Positions 25,956-34,152 are shown, counted from the stretch's first letter. The stretch: DNA of 64,000 nt from Flavobacteriales bacterium (GCA_018402085.1 JAGYJM010000002.1:124001-188000); one strand, 5' to 3'. The notes: a model not told the origin generated them from the letters alone. Numbers and translations are program-made.

Positions 25956-27227
25956 TTAGAGTGCGGGGAGCACCTTGCCACTCACTTCCCCAAAACCAAT
26001 ACGCAGATGCCCTTTCTGAGCATAACCACGCATCTTGACGGTGTCTCCGTCATTGATGAATTTACGTTCTTCTCCATTATTGAGTTTCACAGGGCGGCTT
26101 CCTTTCCAGGAGAGTTCTAGCATTGATCCGTAGGCGCTCTCATCCGCTCCTGAAATCGTGCCACTCGCCATCATGTCACCTCCGCGAATGTTGCAGCCGT
26201 TTACGCTGTGGTGGGCAAGCTGCTGCGTGAGGTTCCAGTACATGTACTTGAAGTTAGACTTGCAGATCACTGTTTCATCCGCGCCTTCTGGCGCGATACC
26301 CACTTCAAGAGAAATGTCGTAATTCTTCTCACCGTCAAATTCGAGGTAGGGCAATACGGGAGGGTCTTGCGTAGGGCCGGATACTTTAAAAGGTTCAAGC
26401 GCGTCGAGTGTCACAACCCATGGTGATATAGATGAGGCGAAGCTCTTGCCGAGAAAGGGCCCCAAAGGCACGTACTCCCACTTTTGAATGTCACGGGCAC
26501 TCCAGTCGTTAAACAAGACCATGCCAAAGATGTAGTTTTCAGCCTCAGCAGTGCTGATAGATTGGCCCATCGGTTTTCCGGGGTAGGTGATGAAAGCCAT
26601 TTCAAGCTCAAAGTCAAGCAGCTTACACGGACCAAATACCGGAGCAACTGCATCTGCCGGCAACATTTGCCCTTTCGGACGATGAACCGGTGTGCCGCTG
26701 ACGATGATCGAAGAAGCCCGTCCGTGATAACCTACCGGAATATGCTTCCAGTTGGGAAGCAAGGCATTTTCAGGGTCGCGAAACATCTTTCCGACGTTCG
26801 TGGCGTGTTCAATACTGGAGTAGAAATCGGTGTAGTCGCCCACTTCAACCGGCATCAGCATCTCAACCGATGCCATCGGAATGAGCGCCTGCTTCACGTG
26901 GTGCTCTTTATCGCGCAGGTCAGGAACGTCTGAACGCAACAGCTTACTGATGCGGTTGCGAAGTTCGCGGGTAGCCACTTTGCCATGCGAGATAATGATG
27001 TTCAGTGATGAAGTGTCAAAGTCAGCCTGGCTGAAGGGCAGGTTTTCGATATATCCCAATACATGCAGCGCTTTCAGATCAAGCACATACTCGCCGATAG
27101 CCACACCTACACGAGGTGCTTCTTGTGGGGTGCGGAATATGCCAAAGGGCAGGTTTTGAATCGGGAAGTCACTGTCTTCGGGTACCTCCACCCAGGAGGT
27201 CAATGTGGGGTCGTTCGCGCTGATCAT
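25956..27227 (-). CDS. fahA: Fumarylacetoacetase
   Basis: The enzyme performs the last step of tyrosine/phenylalanine breakdown, cleaving fumarylacetoacetate to fumarate and acetoacetate. I start it at Met27227 (MISANDPTLTSW), which gives 423 residues, the usual length; the longer open frame to 27419 would run into the divergent gene. The family N-terminal domain is followed by the catalytic domain with DYTDFYSSIEHATNVG (metal/acid region), PVGYHGRASSI, FELEMAFI, NDWSARDIQKWEY and GDMMASGTISG. A promoter -7 element TACCTTTG lies at 27306-27313. Other genes of tyrosine catabolism are not in the window. Confidence 0.96.
   Translation of the reverse strand: MISANDPTLTSWVEVPEDSDFPIQNLPFGIFRTPQEAPRVGVAIGEYVLDLKALHVLGYIENLPFSQADFDTSSLNIIISHGKVATRELRNRISKLLRSDVPDLRDKEHHVKQALIPMASVEMLMPVEVGDYTDFYSSIEHATNVGKMFRDPENALLPNWKHIPVGYHGRASSIIVSGTPVHRPKGQMLPADAVAPVFGPCKLLDFELEMAFITYPGKPMGQSISTAEAENYIFGMVLFNDWSARDIQKWEYVPLGPFLGKSFASSISPWVVTLDALEPFKVSGPTQDPPVLPYLEFDGEKNYDISLEVGIAPEGADETVICKSNFKYMYWNLTQQLAHHSVNGCNIRGGDMMASGTISGADESAYGSMLELSWKGSRPVKLNNGEERKFINDGDTVKMRGYAQKGHLRIGFGEVSGKVLPAL
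26276..26295 (-). repeat. Dispersed GGATG palindrome, copy 8
   Basis: On the minus strand: stem CGCGCC/GGCGCG, loop AGAA, with GATG completing GGATG. It lies inside fahA and encodes IAPEGADE. Confidence 0.6.
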
Positions 27228-27305
27228 GGGTCGATGAATATGCTTTTTCAGTTTGATGTGCAGGGTTGACAGAGAGGCACCTTGTACTGCACCGGTTCTC
27301 CTGAT

Positions 27306-27313
27306 CAAAGGTA
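27306..27313 (-). promoter_or_regulatory. Promoter -7 element TACCTTTG before fahA
   Basis: The minus strand reads TACCTTTG, a full TAnnTTTG match, 79 bases before Met27227. It supports that start over the longer frame, which would include the element in coding sequence. Confidence 0.55.
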
Positions 27314-27383
27314 ATAATCTCGGCGGCCTGTACCATACAGCTGACCGGTCAAAAAAAGTCAACAGGTTCATCGTTGCTTTTTC

Positions 27384-27391
27384 TACTTTCG
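27384..27391 (+). promoter_or_regulatory. Possible promoter -7 variant TACTTTCG
   Basis: TACTTTCG lies 4 bases before the ATG at 27396, which would make the message nearly leaderless. It has one mismatch to TAnnTTTG. Confidence 0.3.
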
Positions 27392-27395
27392 AAGC

Positions 27396-28001
27396 ATGGA
27401 ACGATGTAAAACCCAACAATCAAAGACCCTGCAACGTGCAGTTTTCTGGGTTTTCAGTGGTTTCCTCTTCGTACATTTCGCCTTTACCCTCGTTCATACT
27501 TTGCCCGACCAGATGCCCACTTACCCGCTGCGGGGAATCGCTCGGGCTTACATGGTGCCATTCTTTCATCAGGGTTGGGCGCTCTTTGCACCCGATGTGC
27601 CGCAGCAACAGTTTGACCTCAACTACCGATACCTTGACAAGCAAGAAGGAAGCTGGTCTGAATGGATGCCGGCTAATGATTTGCAACCTCTGACCTCTCA
27701 CCCGCGCGCCACTCAGATGGTTGAGAAAATGTTGATGCTCGTTGCACGTGACCTCGGCAATAACCTTACATATAACAACAACGATCAACCGCAATATGAA
27801 TTGGTCACCACGGCAAAACCTTATTTCTTCACCATTTACTATGCAGTGCGCAGACATGAATTAATACACGGTACCCGACCCGCATATATTCAGTTGAAGC
27901 TCGGGGTGAGGCATACCGCTAAACCCACGTGGAGCCGCATTGCAACGCCCCCGGAAGACCGTAGTTTCACCTTCCCTCCCTTTGAAGTGACAGACGAATG
28001 A
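27396..28001 (+). CDS. DUF5819-like single-pass membrane protein
   Basis: This 201-residue protein has one membrane segment (about 15-35, AVFWVFSGFLFVHFAFTLVHTL), then FFHQGWALFAPDVPQQQF (about 54-72). The FxQxWxLFAPxP pattern is what I recall as typical of DUF5819 proteins. The rest is a soluble domain of mixed strands and helices. Function unknown. It overlaps the next gene by 4 bases (ATGA), and the pairing with an HTTM-type protein suggests the two act together in the membrane, perhaps in the gamma-carboxylase-like chemistry of HTTM proteins; that is inference. Confidence 0.7.
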   Translation: MERCKTQQSKTLQRAVFWVFSGFLFVHFAFTLVHTLPDQMPTYPLRGIARAYMVPFFHQGWALFAPDVPQQQFDLNYRYLDKQEGSWSEWMPANDLQPLTSHPRATQMVEKMLMLVARDLGNNLTYNNNDQPQYELVTTAKPYFFTIYYAVRRHELIHGTRPAYIQLKLGVRHTAKPTWSRIATPPEDRSFTFPPFEVTDE

Positions 28002-28849
28002 AACAGATCAATGCAATGATCGACAAGCTCGCAAGGGGCACACTGCAACCCAATACCCTGTGGCTTTTTCGTAAATTGACTTATGGCTGGCTGTTGCTGA
28101 ATGCCCTGTTTTTTAGTCCGATCAGAAATCTCTTCTACGGTGAAGATGCGGTGATCATGCGCACGGTACCACCACCCGGATTACTGCAAAACCTCTCTCA
28201 TTTACTCGCGATGAACCGCAATTATGCCGATGAAATTGCCGGTTTGTACTTGCTTTCAATTGTGCTCAGTTTTGCCGGCATCTTAGGGCGTATTCCGCGC
28301 ATCGCAGTATTCTTGCTTGGCTGGCAATTCTACTATGCGAACATCTTTGCGATGAACAGCGGATACATTCTTTTTCTGCTGTTCTCGTTCTTCTTGATAT
28401 TCACGGGGTCAACAAAGAGCGAAGGTGTTTCATCAATCTTGTCAAACCTCGCCATGTTCGCGGCTAAGACGCAGTTTCTGATCGTTTATGCGCTGGCCGG
28501 ACTATACAAGTTACTCGGAGTTATGTGGGTGGAGGGAAGCGCACTCTGGTATGCGCTTCATCTTGAGCATTTTGTTTCAGACAGATGGAGCTTTTTGCTG
28601 GAGGCACCTTTACTCCTGCGAGGGCTCAGTATTTTCGGCATGCTTTACCAGCTGTTGTTTCCCTTGCTCGTCTGGTTCAAAAGAATCAAGGGGCCGCTGT
28701 TCATTCTAGGGCTCCTTTTTCACAGTTTTATTGCCGTTGCGATGCAGTTGCCAGACTTTGCACTCGCCATGGTGTTCGGATACAGTTTGTTTTTTCCGGA
28801 AGAATGGAGTGCGAGCATCAGAAGGTTTTTCCGGCTCAGTATGGGGTAG
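27998..28849 (+). CDS. HTTM-like (gamma-carboxylase-like) multi-pass membrane protein
   Basis: This 283-residue protein has seven to eight hydrophobic segments. The order of aromatic-rich helices (RKLTYGWLLLNALFF, IFAMNSGYILFLLFSFFLIF, QFLIVYALAGLYKLLG..WVEGSALWYAL, GPLFILGLLFHSFIAV) resembles the HTTM domain of vitamin K-dependent gamma-carboxylase-related proteins and the DCC/HTTM family of bacteria. The KL(..)G...W..G.A..Y motif is the clearest. Whether it carboxylates anything is unknown. It is co-transcribed with the DUF5819-like gene and is followed by dispersed palindrome copy 9 instead of an obvious terminator. Confidence 0.7.
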   Translation: MKQINAMIDKLARGTLQPNTLWLFRKLTYGWLLLNALFFSPIRNLFYGEDAVIMRTVPPPGLLQNLSHLLAMNRNYADEIAGLYLLSIVLSFAGILGRIPRIAVFLLGWQFYYANIFAMNSGYILFLLFSFFLIFTGSTKSEGVSSILSNLAMFAAKTQFLIVYALAGLYKLLGVMWVEGSALWYALHLEHFVSDRWSFLLEAPLLLRGLSIFGMLYQLLFPLLVWFKRIKGPLFILGLLFHSFIAVAMQLPDFALAMVFGYSLFFPEEWSASIRRFFRLSMG

Positions 28850-28857
28850 GTAATTTC

Positions 28858-28876
28858 CGCGCAAAAGCGCGGGATG
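28858..28876 (+). repeat. Dispersed GGATG palindrome, copy 9 (intergenic)
   Basis: Stem CGCGC/GCGCG, loop AAAA, then GGATG. It lies between the convergent HTTM-like and MoxR genes. A second hairpin follows (GCGAAC...GTTCGC, about 28877-28895). No T-run follows, so it is a poor terminator. Confidence 0.7.
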
Positions 28877-28934
28877 CGAACACTTCTGGTTCGCTCACAA
28901 GGATGTCACTGACTTCGTGTATCAGGAAAGCGCG

Positions 28935-29906
28935 TCAGAAAAGCTCTTGCACGATACGCTCAACAGAGTAGCCTTCAGCCTCAGCTTTGTAGTTGCGAAC
29001 CACACGATGGCGGAGAATCGGAAGGGCGACCGCCTGAACGTCTTCAATGTCAGGACTGTATTTTCCGTTGAGGGCAGCATGGCACTTCGCCCCGATGACG
29101 AGGTATTGCGACGCACGCGGACCGGCTCCCCAGGAGAGGTAGTCATTGACCATTTGCGGTGCTAGCTCTCTTCCCGGGCGCGTTTTACCGGCGAGTTTCA
29201 CGGCATATTCAATCACATTGTCAGCAACAGGAATCTTTCGAATCAGTTGCTGAAAAAACACGATCTGATCTGCATCAATGACCGATTCAACTTTTGCGGT
29301 ATGGTCACTGGTGGTGTTTTTAACCACGTTCAGCTCTTCGGCATAGCTTGGGTAATCAACCCAGATATTGAACATGAAGCGGTCAAGCTGCGCTTCCGGG
29401 AGCGGGTAGGTTCCTTCCTGTTCAATGGGGTTTTGGGTTGCCAACACGAAGAATGGCGAAGGGAGTGGGTAGCGGTTTCCTGCAGCGGTTACTGCTCGCT
29501 CTTGCATGGCTTCAAGCAGCGCGGCCTGCGTTTTTGGCGGGGTACGGTTGATCTCATCCGCTAGAATGATGTTAGAAAAGAGCGGACCTTTCACAAACCG
29601 GAATTCGCGATTCTCACCGAGTATTTCGGAACCAACAATGTCTGAAGGCATCAGGTCAGGTGTGAACTGAATGCGGTTGAAGCTCAATCCGAGAGCCTCC
29701 GAGATCGTGTTGACGAGAAGGGTTTTAGCGAGCCCAGGTACACCAACAAGAAGGCAGTGGCCATTGCTGAAGATACTGATCACCACTTCACGGATGACCT
29801 CTTCTTGTCCGACAATCACTTTACCAATTTCCTTGCGGAGTTTCGCATAATCCTCCTGCAGGTGGTCAAGCGCTTCTTTATCTGAGTTGTAGTTCGGTAC
29901 GGCCAT
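28935..29906 (-). CDS. MoxR-type AAA+ ATPase
   Basis: This 323-residue ATPase has Walker A GVPGLAKT (about 54-61), Walker B NIILADEINR (about 112-121), a sensor region ATQNPIEQEGTYPLPEAQLDRF (about 155-176), and the C-terminal lid. It matches MoxR proteins, which act as chaperones with von Willebrand (VWA) proteins to mature enzyme complexes or respond to stress. No VWA or DUF58 partner gene lies in the window downstream (the message runs into the convergent HTTM gene), so its usual operon appears to be split. Upstream are the peptidyl-prolyl isomerase genes, 46 bases away. Confidence 0.92.
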   Translation of the reverse strand: MAVPNYNSDKEALDHLQEDYAKLRKEIGKVIVGQEEVIREVVISIFSNGHCLLVGVPGLAKTLLVNTISEALGLSFNRIQFTPDLMPSDIVGSEILGENREFRFVKGPLFSNIILADEINRTPPKTQAALLEAMQERAVTAAGNRYPLPSPFFVLATQNPIEQEGTYPLPEAQLDRFMFNIWVDYPSYAEELNVVKNTTSDHTAKVESVIDADQIVFFQQLIRKIPVADNVIEYAVKLAGKTRPGRELAPQMVNDYLSWGAGPRASQYLVIGAKCHAALNGKYSPDIEDVQAVALPILRHRVVRNYKAEAEGYSVERIVQELF

Positions 29907-29930
29907 TCTTTCTTTCTGTTCGACGAGTCA

Positions 29931-29938
29931 CGAAATTA
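29931..29938 (-). promoter_or_regulatory. Possible promoter -7 variant TAATTTCG before the MoxR gene
   Basis: The minus strand reads TAATTTCG, one mismatch from TAnnTTTG, about 25 bases before the MoxR ATG. It is the third such TTCG variant in the window. Confidence 0.3.
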
Positions 29939-29948
29939 GGAAATATAG

Positions 29949-29962
29949 CGGGCTAAAGCCCG
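29949..29962. repeat. CGGGCTAAAGCCCG hairpin containing a stop codon
   Basis: A perfect 6-base stem with loop TA on either strand. On the minus strand it holds the TAG stop codon of the upstream SurA-like gene (CTTTAG). The hairpin is probably a transcript-end structure or an attenuator between that gene and the MoxR gene. Confidence 0.6.
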
Positions 29963-31305
29963 TCGGTCAGCCAAGGATATGAAAAGTTACAACCTTGTAA
30001 CTCGTCATTGACCCTTACGTAGGTGTCACGCAGACGTTTGCGCACCCATTTGTCGAGTGCCTTGTTGCGCATTTCCTGTTCAGCTTTTTGCTTAAATAGC
30101 AGGTAATCGTCACGTAAGTTACCCCGGTGAGCATCGAAGCGTTCGTCTACCTTGAAAATGGCATAATAAGGAGTACCCGAAGGGTCTTCGAGGTAGATCG
30201 GGTCAGAAACATCGCCAATGGCGAGTTTATCGAGCACCAGGAATACATTTCGGTCAAGGTCATCGACGCCGTGTTTCATGCCGCCGCGCATGAAATTGGC
30301 CACTTTTCCTCCCTGGTTGCGCGTGTCATCATCGGTAGAGTAACGGATGGCCGCTTGTGAGAAGGTGGTACTGTCAGCGAGAATGACGGTTCGAAGGCTG
30401 TCAAGCATTTCTTCCCCAAGCAGGAGGGCATTCTCACTGACAGTCGGACTGAACAGCACGTGGCAGGCGCTGAAGACTTCGCCCCGTCGTTCTTTGACTT
30501 CCATGAAGTGGTATCCGAACGGACTCTCAAACACGCCTGAGATGTCGCCAATTTCAGTGTTGTAAGCCACCTGCTCGAACTCTGGCACAAACTGACCTTT
30601 CTGGATGTTTTCGTAGCACCCGCGCTTGTATTTGGAGCCGGGGTCGTCAGAATAGCGCAAGGCGGCAATAGACATCGTCATTTGGCCGGTTGCGACGAGC
30701 GTTCGCACCGAATCGGCCAGTTGCCTGACCCGTTCTTTTTCTTCCAGTGTAGGGGTGGGTTCTATCACGATCTGGCTGTATTGCACCTGCTCGCTGATCA
30801 GAGGCAAAGAGTCTTCGGGAATTTGTTCGTAGAAGTTTTGTACTTCTTTGGGAGTTGCACTGACGCGACTTTCGAGTTGCATTTGCATCTGCTGAACCAG
30901 CAGTTGATCGCGGATCGGATCATGAAAGTCTGAGCGCCATTGCGCAACACTCTTGCCATATTCTGCTTCAAAAGCTTCCACAGATCCAAACATGGAAACA
31001 AAATAGCTCAAGCGGTTATCGATCTCTGACTGAATCTCAGGCTCAGAAACCTCAAGACTATCGAGTTTGGCTTGATGAAGCAGAAGGTTCTGAAAAAGCA
31101 AATTTTCAAGGGCATCACAACGGGTATCACCATCGGGGTCGAGCCCCTGCATTTTCTGTTGCAGCAGGTCATTTTCAAGGTCACTGTGCAGTACGATTTC
31201 ATTTCCGACAACGGCGATGATGCGGTCAATGATCTCGCCCTGTTCCTGCGCGTAAAGACAAGCCGAAAGCAAGCTGAAACCTAAGAGTGCGTACAGTCGG
31301 ATCAT
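29953..31305 (-). CDS. SurA-like periplasmic peptidyl-prolyl isomerase/chaperone
   Basis: This 450-residue protein has a signal peptide (ends CLYAQE, about residue 20). The SurA N-terminal chaperone domain follows (GEIIDRIIAVVGNEIVLHSDLENDLLQQ). Two parvulin (PpiC) domains come next: about 175-280 (YSQIVI ... GSKYKRGCYENIQKGQFVPEFEQVAY..FGYHFMEV) and about 285-390 (ACHVLFSP...NQGGKVANFMRGGMKHGVDDLDR). Such proteins escort outer-membrane proteins across the periplasm. It is the last of three linked SurA/PpiC-type genes (4-base overlap with the one before). Its stop codon sits in a hairpin. Confidence 0.9.
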   Translation of the reverse strand: MIRLYALLGFSLLSACLYAQEQGEIIDRIIAVVGNEIVLHSDLENDLLQQKMQGLDPDGDTRCDALENLLFQNLLLHQAKLDSLEVSEPEIQSEIDNRLSYFVSMFGSVEAFEAEYGKSVAQWRSDFHDPIRDQLLVQQMQMQLESRVSATPKEVQNFYEQIPEDSLPLISEQVQYSQIVIEPTPTLEEKERVRQLADSVRTLVATGQMTMSIAALRYSDDPGSKYKRGCYENIQKGQFVPEFEQVAYNTEIGDISGVFESPFGYHFMEVKERRGEVFSACHVLFSPTVSENALLLGEEMLDSLRTVILADSTTFSQAAIRYSTDDDTRNQGGKVANFMRGGMKHGVDDLDRNVFLVLDKLAIGDVSDPIYLEDPSGTPYYAIFKVDERFDAHRGNLRDDYLLFKQKAEQEMRNKALDKWVRKRLRDTYVRVNDELQGCNFSYPWLTDGL

Positions 31306-32168
31306 TCGTTCAGTTTTTCTATTTGGCCATCAGCCACTGCTTCATTGAACAGGGCCTCCCTCATTTCTGTGAGGAGTTTTTTCTTTCTTTTATTCAGGAT
31401 CAGGTTTTTGATCTGGTTCTCTACAAGTAGTAACGGAGAAACACCGTCTTTGAGTTTGTAATCGAGAATATTGACAAAGTAGTGCTTTCCGTTGGTAATG
31501 AAATCAGTAGAGGGTTTCGATCTTAGAAAGCTTTCTATGTTGTAGACGTCGAGCGGAATCTGAAGCAGGAGGTCTTCGAGGTACATCCAGGTTTCTACAT
31601 CCAGGTAGTACGTTGCACCGTAGTCAACACAGAACTGTTCAAGCTTAACAAGGTCTTCACCTTCGTCGCTTTCAAAGAGCTTTTTGAATTTTCTCAGGCG
31701 TGGTGTTTCTTCTTCCAGAGCGCAAAACTTGGTTTTGACAATGTAGTCTTTCAGGGTGAAGATCGCCTTGTTTTCTTCGTAATAAGCTTCGATTTCTTCA
31801 GCATTGATTACTGTATCCAGCCGCTGTTGCACATACAGATTTTCGTAAGCGTAAGTCAAGAGCGTACGGCGGTACTGCTCCATCTGATGTTCAAAGCGCT
31901 TACGTTCTTCAGGCAGATTGCGTTCTGCGCTGTAAAGGATGACCTGCTCATTGAGCCATTCATTGACGTATCTCCGGGCCATGGTCAGGCTGTCTTCTTC
32001 GCTGATTTTGTCAGGTACAACAGATGCCACTTCTTCAATGGTCAGTATACGGTCATACGCCCGTGCCACGGCATTCTCAGGCATCTGGGCAGGTTCAGCT
32101 TCTGCTTTTGATTTGCAGGCTGAAAGAAAGGCTGTACAGAGAAGTGTCAGAGTGACTGTTCGGATCAT
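31302..32168 (-). CDS. SurA-like chaperone lipoprotein without a clear isomerase domain
   Basis: This 288-residue lipoprotein (signal ends FLSAC) has the helical N-terminal chaperone layout of SurA/PpiD: a lipid anchor, then a long helical domain with YVNEWLNEQVILYSAERNLPEER and AEEIEAYYEENKAIFTLKDYI. It lacks the parvulin core seen in its two neighbours; no Gly-rich isomerase loop and no GYHxxxV motif are visible. It overlaps both neighbours by 4 bases, so the three are translated together. I read it as a structural or holdase partner of the two isomerases; this is inference. Confidence 0.75.
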   Translation of the reverse strand: MIRTVTLTLLCTAFLSACKSKAEAEPAQMPENAVARAYDRILTIEEVASVVPDKISEEDSLTMARRYVNEWLNEQVILYSAERNLPEERKRFEHQMEQYRRTLLTYAYENLYVQQRLDTVINAEEIEAYYEENKAIFTLKDYIVKTKFCALEEETPRLRKFKKLFESDEGEDLVKLEQFCVDYGATYYLDVETWMYLEDLLLQIPLDVYNIESFLRSKPSTDFITNGKHYFVNILDYKLKDGVSPLLLVENQIKNLILNKRKKKLLTEMREALFNEAVADGQIEKLNE

Positions 32169-34123
32169 AAAATACGGTAGAGAACCTCTCTGTTGACCTT
32201 GAAGTCATACTTTGCACGAAGTTCTTTGATCCACGCTTCTTCCAGGTGATTTTGATATTCAGCCGTGACCATGCCTCGCGCTTCGTTCAGTTCTTTTGGC
32301 TCGGGCTTACGCACTTCTTCAAGTACGATCACATAGTCTTGCCCTTCGTTATCAATGACATAAACGCCGGCCTCTTCCGGAACATTCGCGAAGACGTCTT
32401 TGTCGTCTTTCTCCCAGATACCGGCATCAATACGCACATTGAGGTTTGAATCCTCGTTCACTACTTCTTTGATTTCCTGAATTGTTTTGTCTTTGCGCAC
32501 CATCTTTTCTACACGCTTAGCGACTTTGCTGTCTGCGCAGGTATAAATGGTGCCGCTGTATCGGGTGTTCCACATGAAGCGCTCCTTATTGGATTCGTAA
32601 AATGCTTCGAGCCCACTCGTGTCTTTCACCGCTTTAGACCACACCATTTGATCAGTGAGTTCAAAGAGGAGGATACCATCATGGTACTCATTTATCAACA
32701 GGCGGAATTCATTGTGCTTTTCTTCAAGACGACTGTCTTCGTAGGTCATAAGCTCTGTTTCCACAAATTTTTCGAGTTCGGCATTAATTAGTCGTTGCGG
32801 TTCCATGCCGCGCTTGCGCACACGTGAGTTGTTGAGGTGGTCATAGAAGCTTCTCGCGGTGTAAACTTTTCCGTCAATGCTGAATAGTTCTTTGTTGAGC
32901 TTCTTTTCTTTCTTCACGGTAATACCGTTGTCATTGACAAAGGCCGAATCATCTTCTGCCGCTTTGTAGAGTGGCTTTAGCATTTTGTCATTGACAATTA
33001 CATTGTATGCTTTGCGCAGTTTTTTCATAAAACTTTGGCGCGTAATGTCAGCACGTGAATCGCGGCTCACTTTTGATTTCAGTTCTTGCTGTACTTCATC
33101 AAACTTGGGCACCGGACGATATTCAAGCCGTTTGATGATGTGATACCCATAAGGAGACTCCACGGGTTTGCTGATTTGGCCATCTTCTTTAAGAGCAAAA
33201 GCAGCGTCTTCAAATTCTTCCACCATTTTACCGGCACCAAACCAAGGCAATTCTCCTCCGGCTTGCGAGGTGCTGGCATCTTGTGAATAGCGCATAGCCA
33301 GCTCACCAAAGTCTTCTCCATTCCGGAGCATTTCATAAATCTCTGTGGCCCTGGCTTCAGCTTCTTTGCGGGCTTCAGGATCGTTTTTGTCTTTGTGACG
33401 GATCATTATGTGTGCCGCCCGAATTTCACCACGCGCCATGCGTTTGTCTGTCACCTTAACAATATGGTAACCAAATCGTGTACGAACCGGCGCAGAGATA
33501 TCACCTACCGGGGTATTGAAAGCAGCAGATTCAAATGGGTATACCATCTGGAAAACGGTAAAATAGCCGAGGTCACCCGCATTATCGCGCGCGGAGGGAT
33601 CTTCAGAACCTCCTTTTGATTGAGCAACTGCTGCAAAATCTTCGCCTCCCATGATGCGTTCACGCAATTCTACAATACGCTCATAGGCTTTGAGGGTATC
33701 ATCCGGTGAGGCATTTTGGTCAACCTTGATCAGAATGTGGCTTGCGCGAACCTCCTGGGTTTTTCGTTTGTAGGCTTCTTCAACCAGGGCATCAAGCAGG
33801 TCGTTGTCAATGAGGTATGGACGAGCAAGTTGTTTGCGGTAGCCCTGAAGTTCGCGTTGAAAGGCGGCGCTGGTGTCAAGTCCGAGAGCTTCAGCTTCTT
33901 TCACCTTGAGCTTGAAGTTGATGAAGAGCTCCATGTATTCATCCAGCGCCTTTTTTGTGATGACTGAGTCGCGGTTGTTTTTTTTGAATATCGCTTCAAA
34001 GTCATCAATAGAAACGCGCTCGTTTGCGACAGTTAGAACAGTGTTCGCATCCTGCGCTTGCGCAGCAAACATCATGACGAAGCACAACATGAGCAGTGCA
34101 GTTCTCAGCATAATACGAATCAT
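32165..34123 (-). CDS. Peptidyl-prolyl isomerase with two parvulin domains (PpiD/SurA type)
   Basis: I start it at Met34123 (MIRIMLRTALLM), giving 652 residues; the open frame to 34222 would include the promoter. A signal peptide ends AAQAQ. The helical N-terminal chaperone domain is followed by two parvulin domains: about 115-220 (VRASHILIKVDQNASPDDTLK...GYHIVKV) and about 225-330 (IRAAHIMIRHKDKNDPEA...GYHIIKR). The long C-terminal helical part ends VNREVLYRIL. It should fold outer-membrane proteins in the periplasm. A TACTTTTG promoter element lies at 34153-34160, so this gene leads the three-gene isomerase unit. Confidence 0.9.
   Translation of the reverse strand: MIRIMLRTALLMLCFVMMFAAQAQDANTVLTVANERVSIDDFEAIFKKNNRDSVITKKALDEYMELFINFKLKVKEAEALGLDTSAAFQRELQGYRKQLARPYLIDNDLLDALVEEAYKRKTQEVRASHILIKVDQNASPDDTLKAYERIVELRERIMGGEDFAAVAQSKGGSEDPSARDNAGDLGYFTVFQMVYPFESAAFNTPVGDISAPVRTRFGYHIVKVTDKRMARGEIRAAHIMIRHKDKNDPEARKEAEARATEIYEMLRNGEDFGELAMRYSQDASTSQAGGELPWFGAGKMVEEFEDAAFALKEDGQISKPVESPYGYHIIKRLEYRPVPKFDEVQQELKSKVSRDSRADITRQSFMKKLRKAYNVIVNDKMLKPLYKAAEDDSAFVNDNGITVKKEKKLNKELFSIDGKVYTARSFYDHLNNSRVRKRGMEPQRLINAELEKFVETELMTYEDSRLEEKHNEFRLLINEYHDGILLFELTDQMVWSKAVKDTSGLEAFYESNKERFMWNTRYSGTIYTCADSKVAKRVEKMVRKDKTIQEIKEVVNEDSNLNVRIDAGIWEKDDKDVFANVPEEAGVYVIDNEGQDYVIVLEEVRKPEPKELNEARGMVTAEYQNHLEEAWIKELRAKYDFKVNREVLYRIL
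34048..34065 (-). repeat. Dispersed GGATG palindrome, copy 10 (short loop)
   Basis: On the minus strand: stem CTGCGC/GCGCAG, loop AA, with GATG completing GGATG. It encodes the signal-peptide end AQAQDA of the isomerase at 32165-34123. Confidence 0.65.
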
Positions 34124-34152
34124 AACGCTTGGTGGTTTAATGGTTTGACGGG

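Noticed and set aside
28858-28876. Terminator between the HTTM-like and MoxR genes
   Set aside because: The hairpin is a copy of the dispersed palindrome and no T-run follows on either strand.
32803-32820. Seventeenth palindrome copy (GCGCAAGCGC followed by GGCATG, minus strand)
   Set aside because: Stem and short loop fit, but the flank is GGCATG instead of GGATG; kept out of the count as uncertain.
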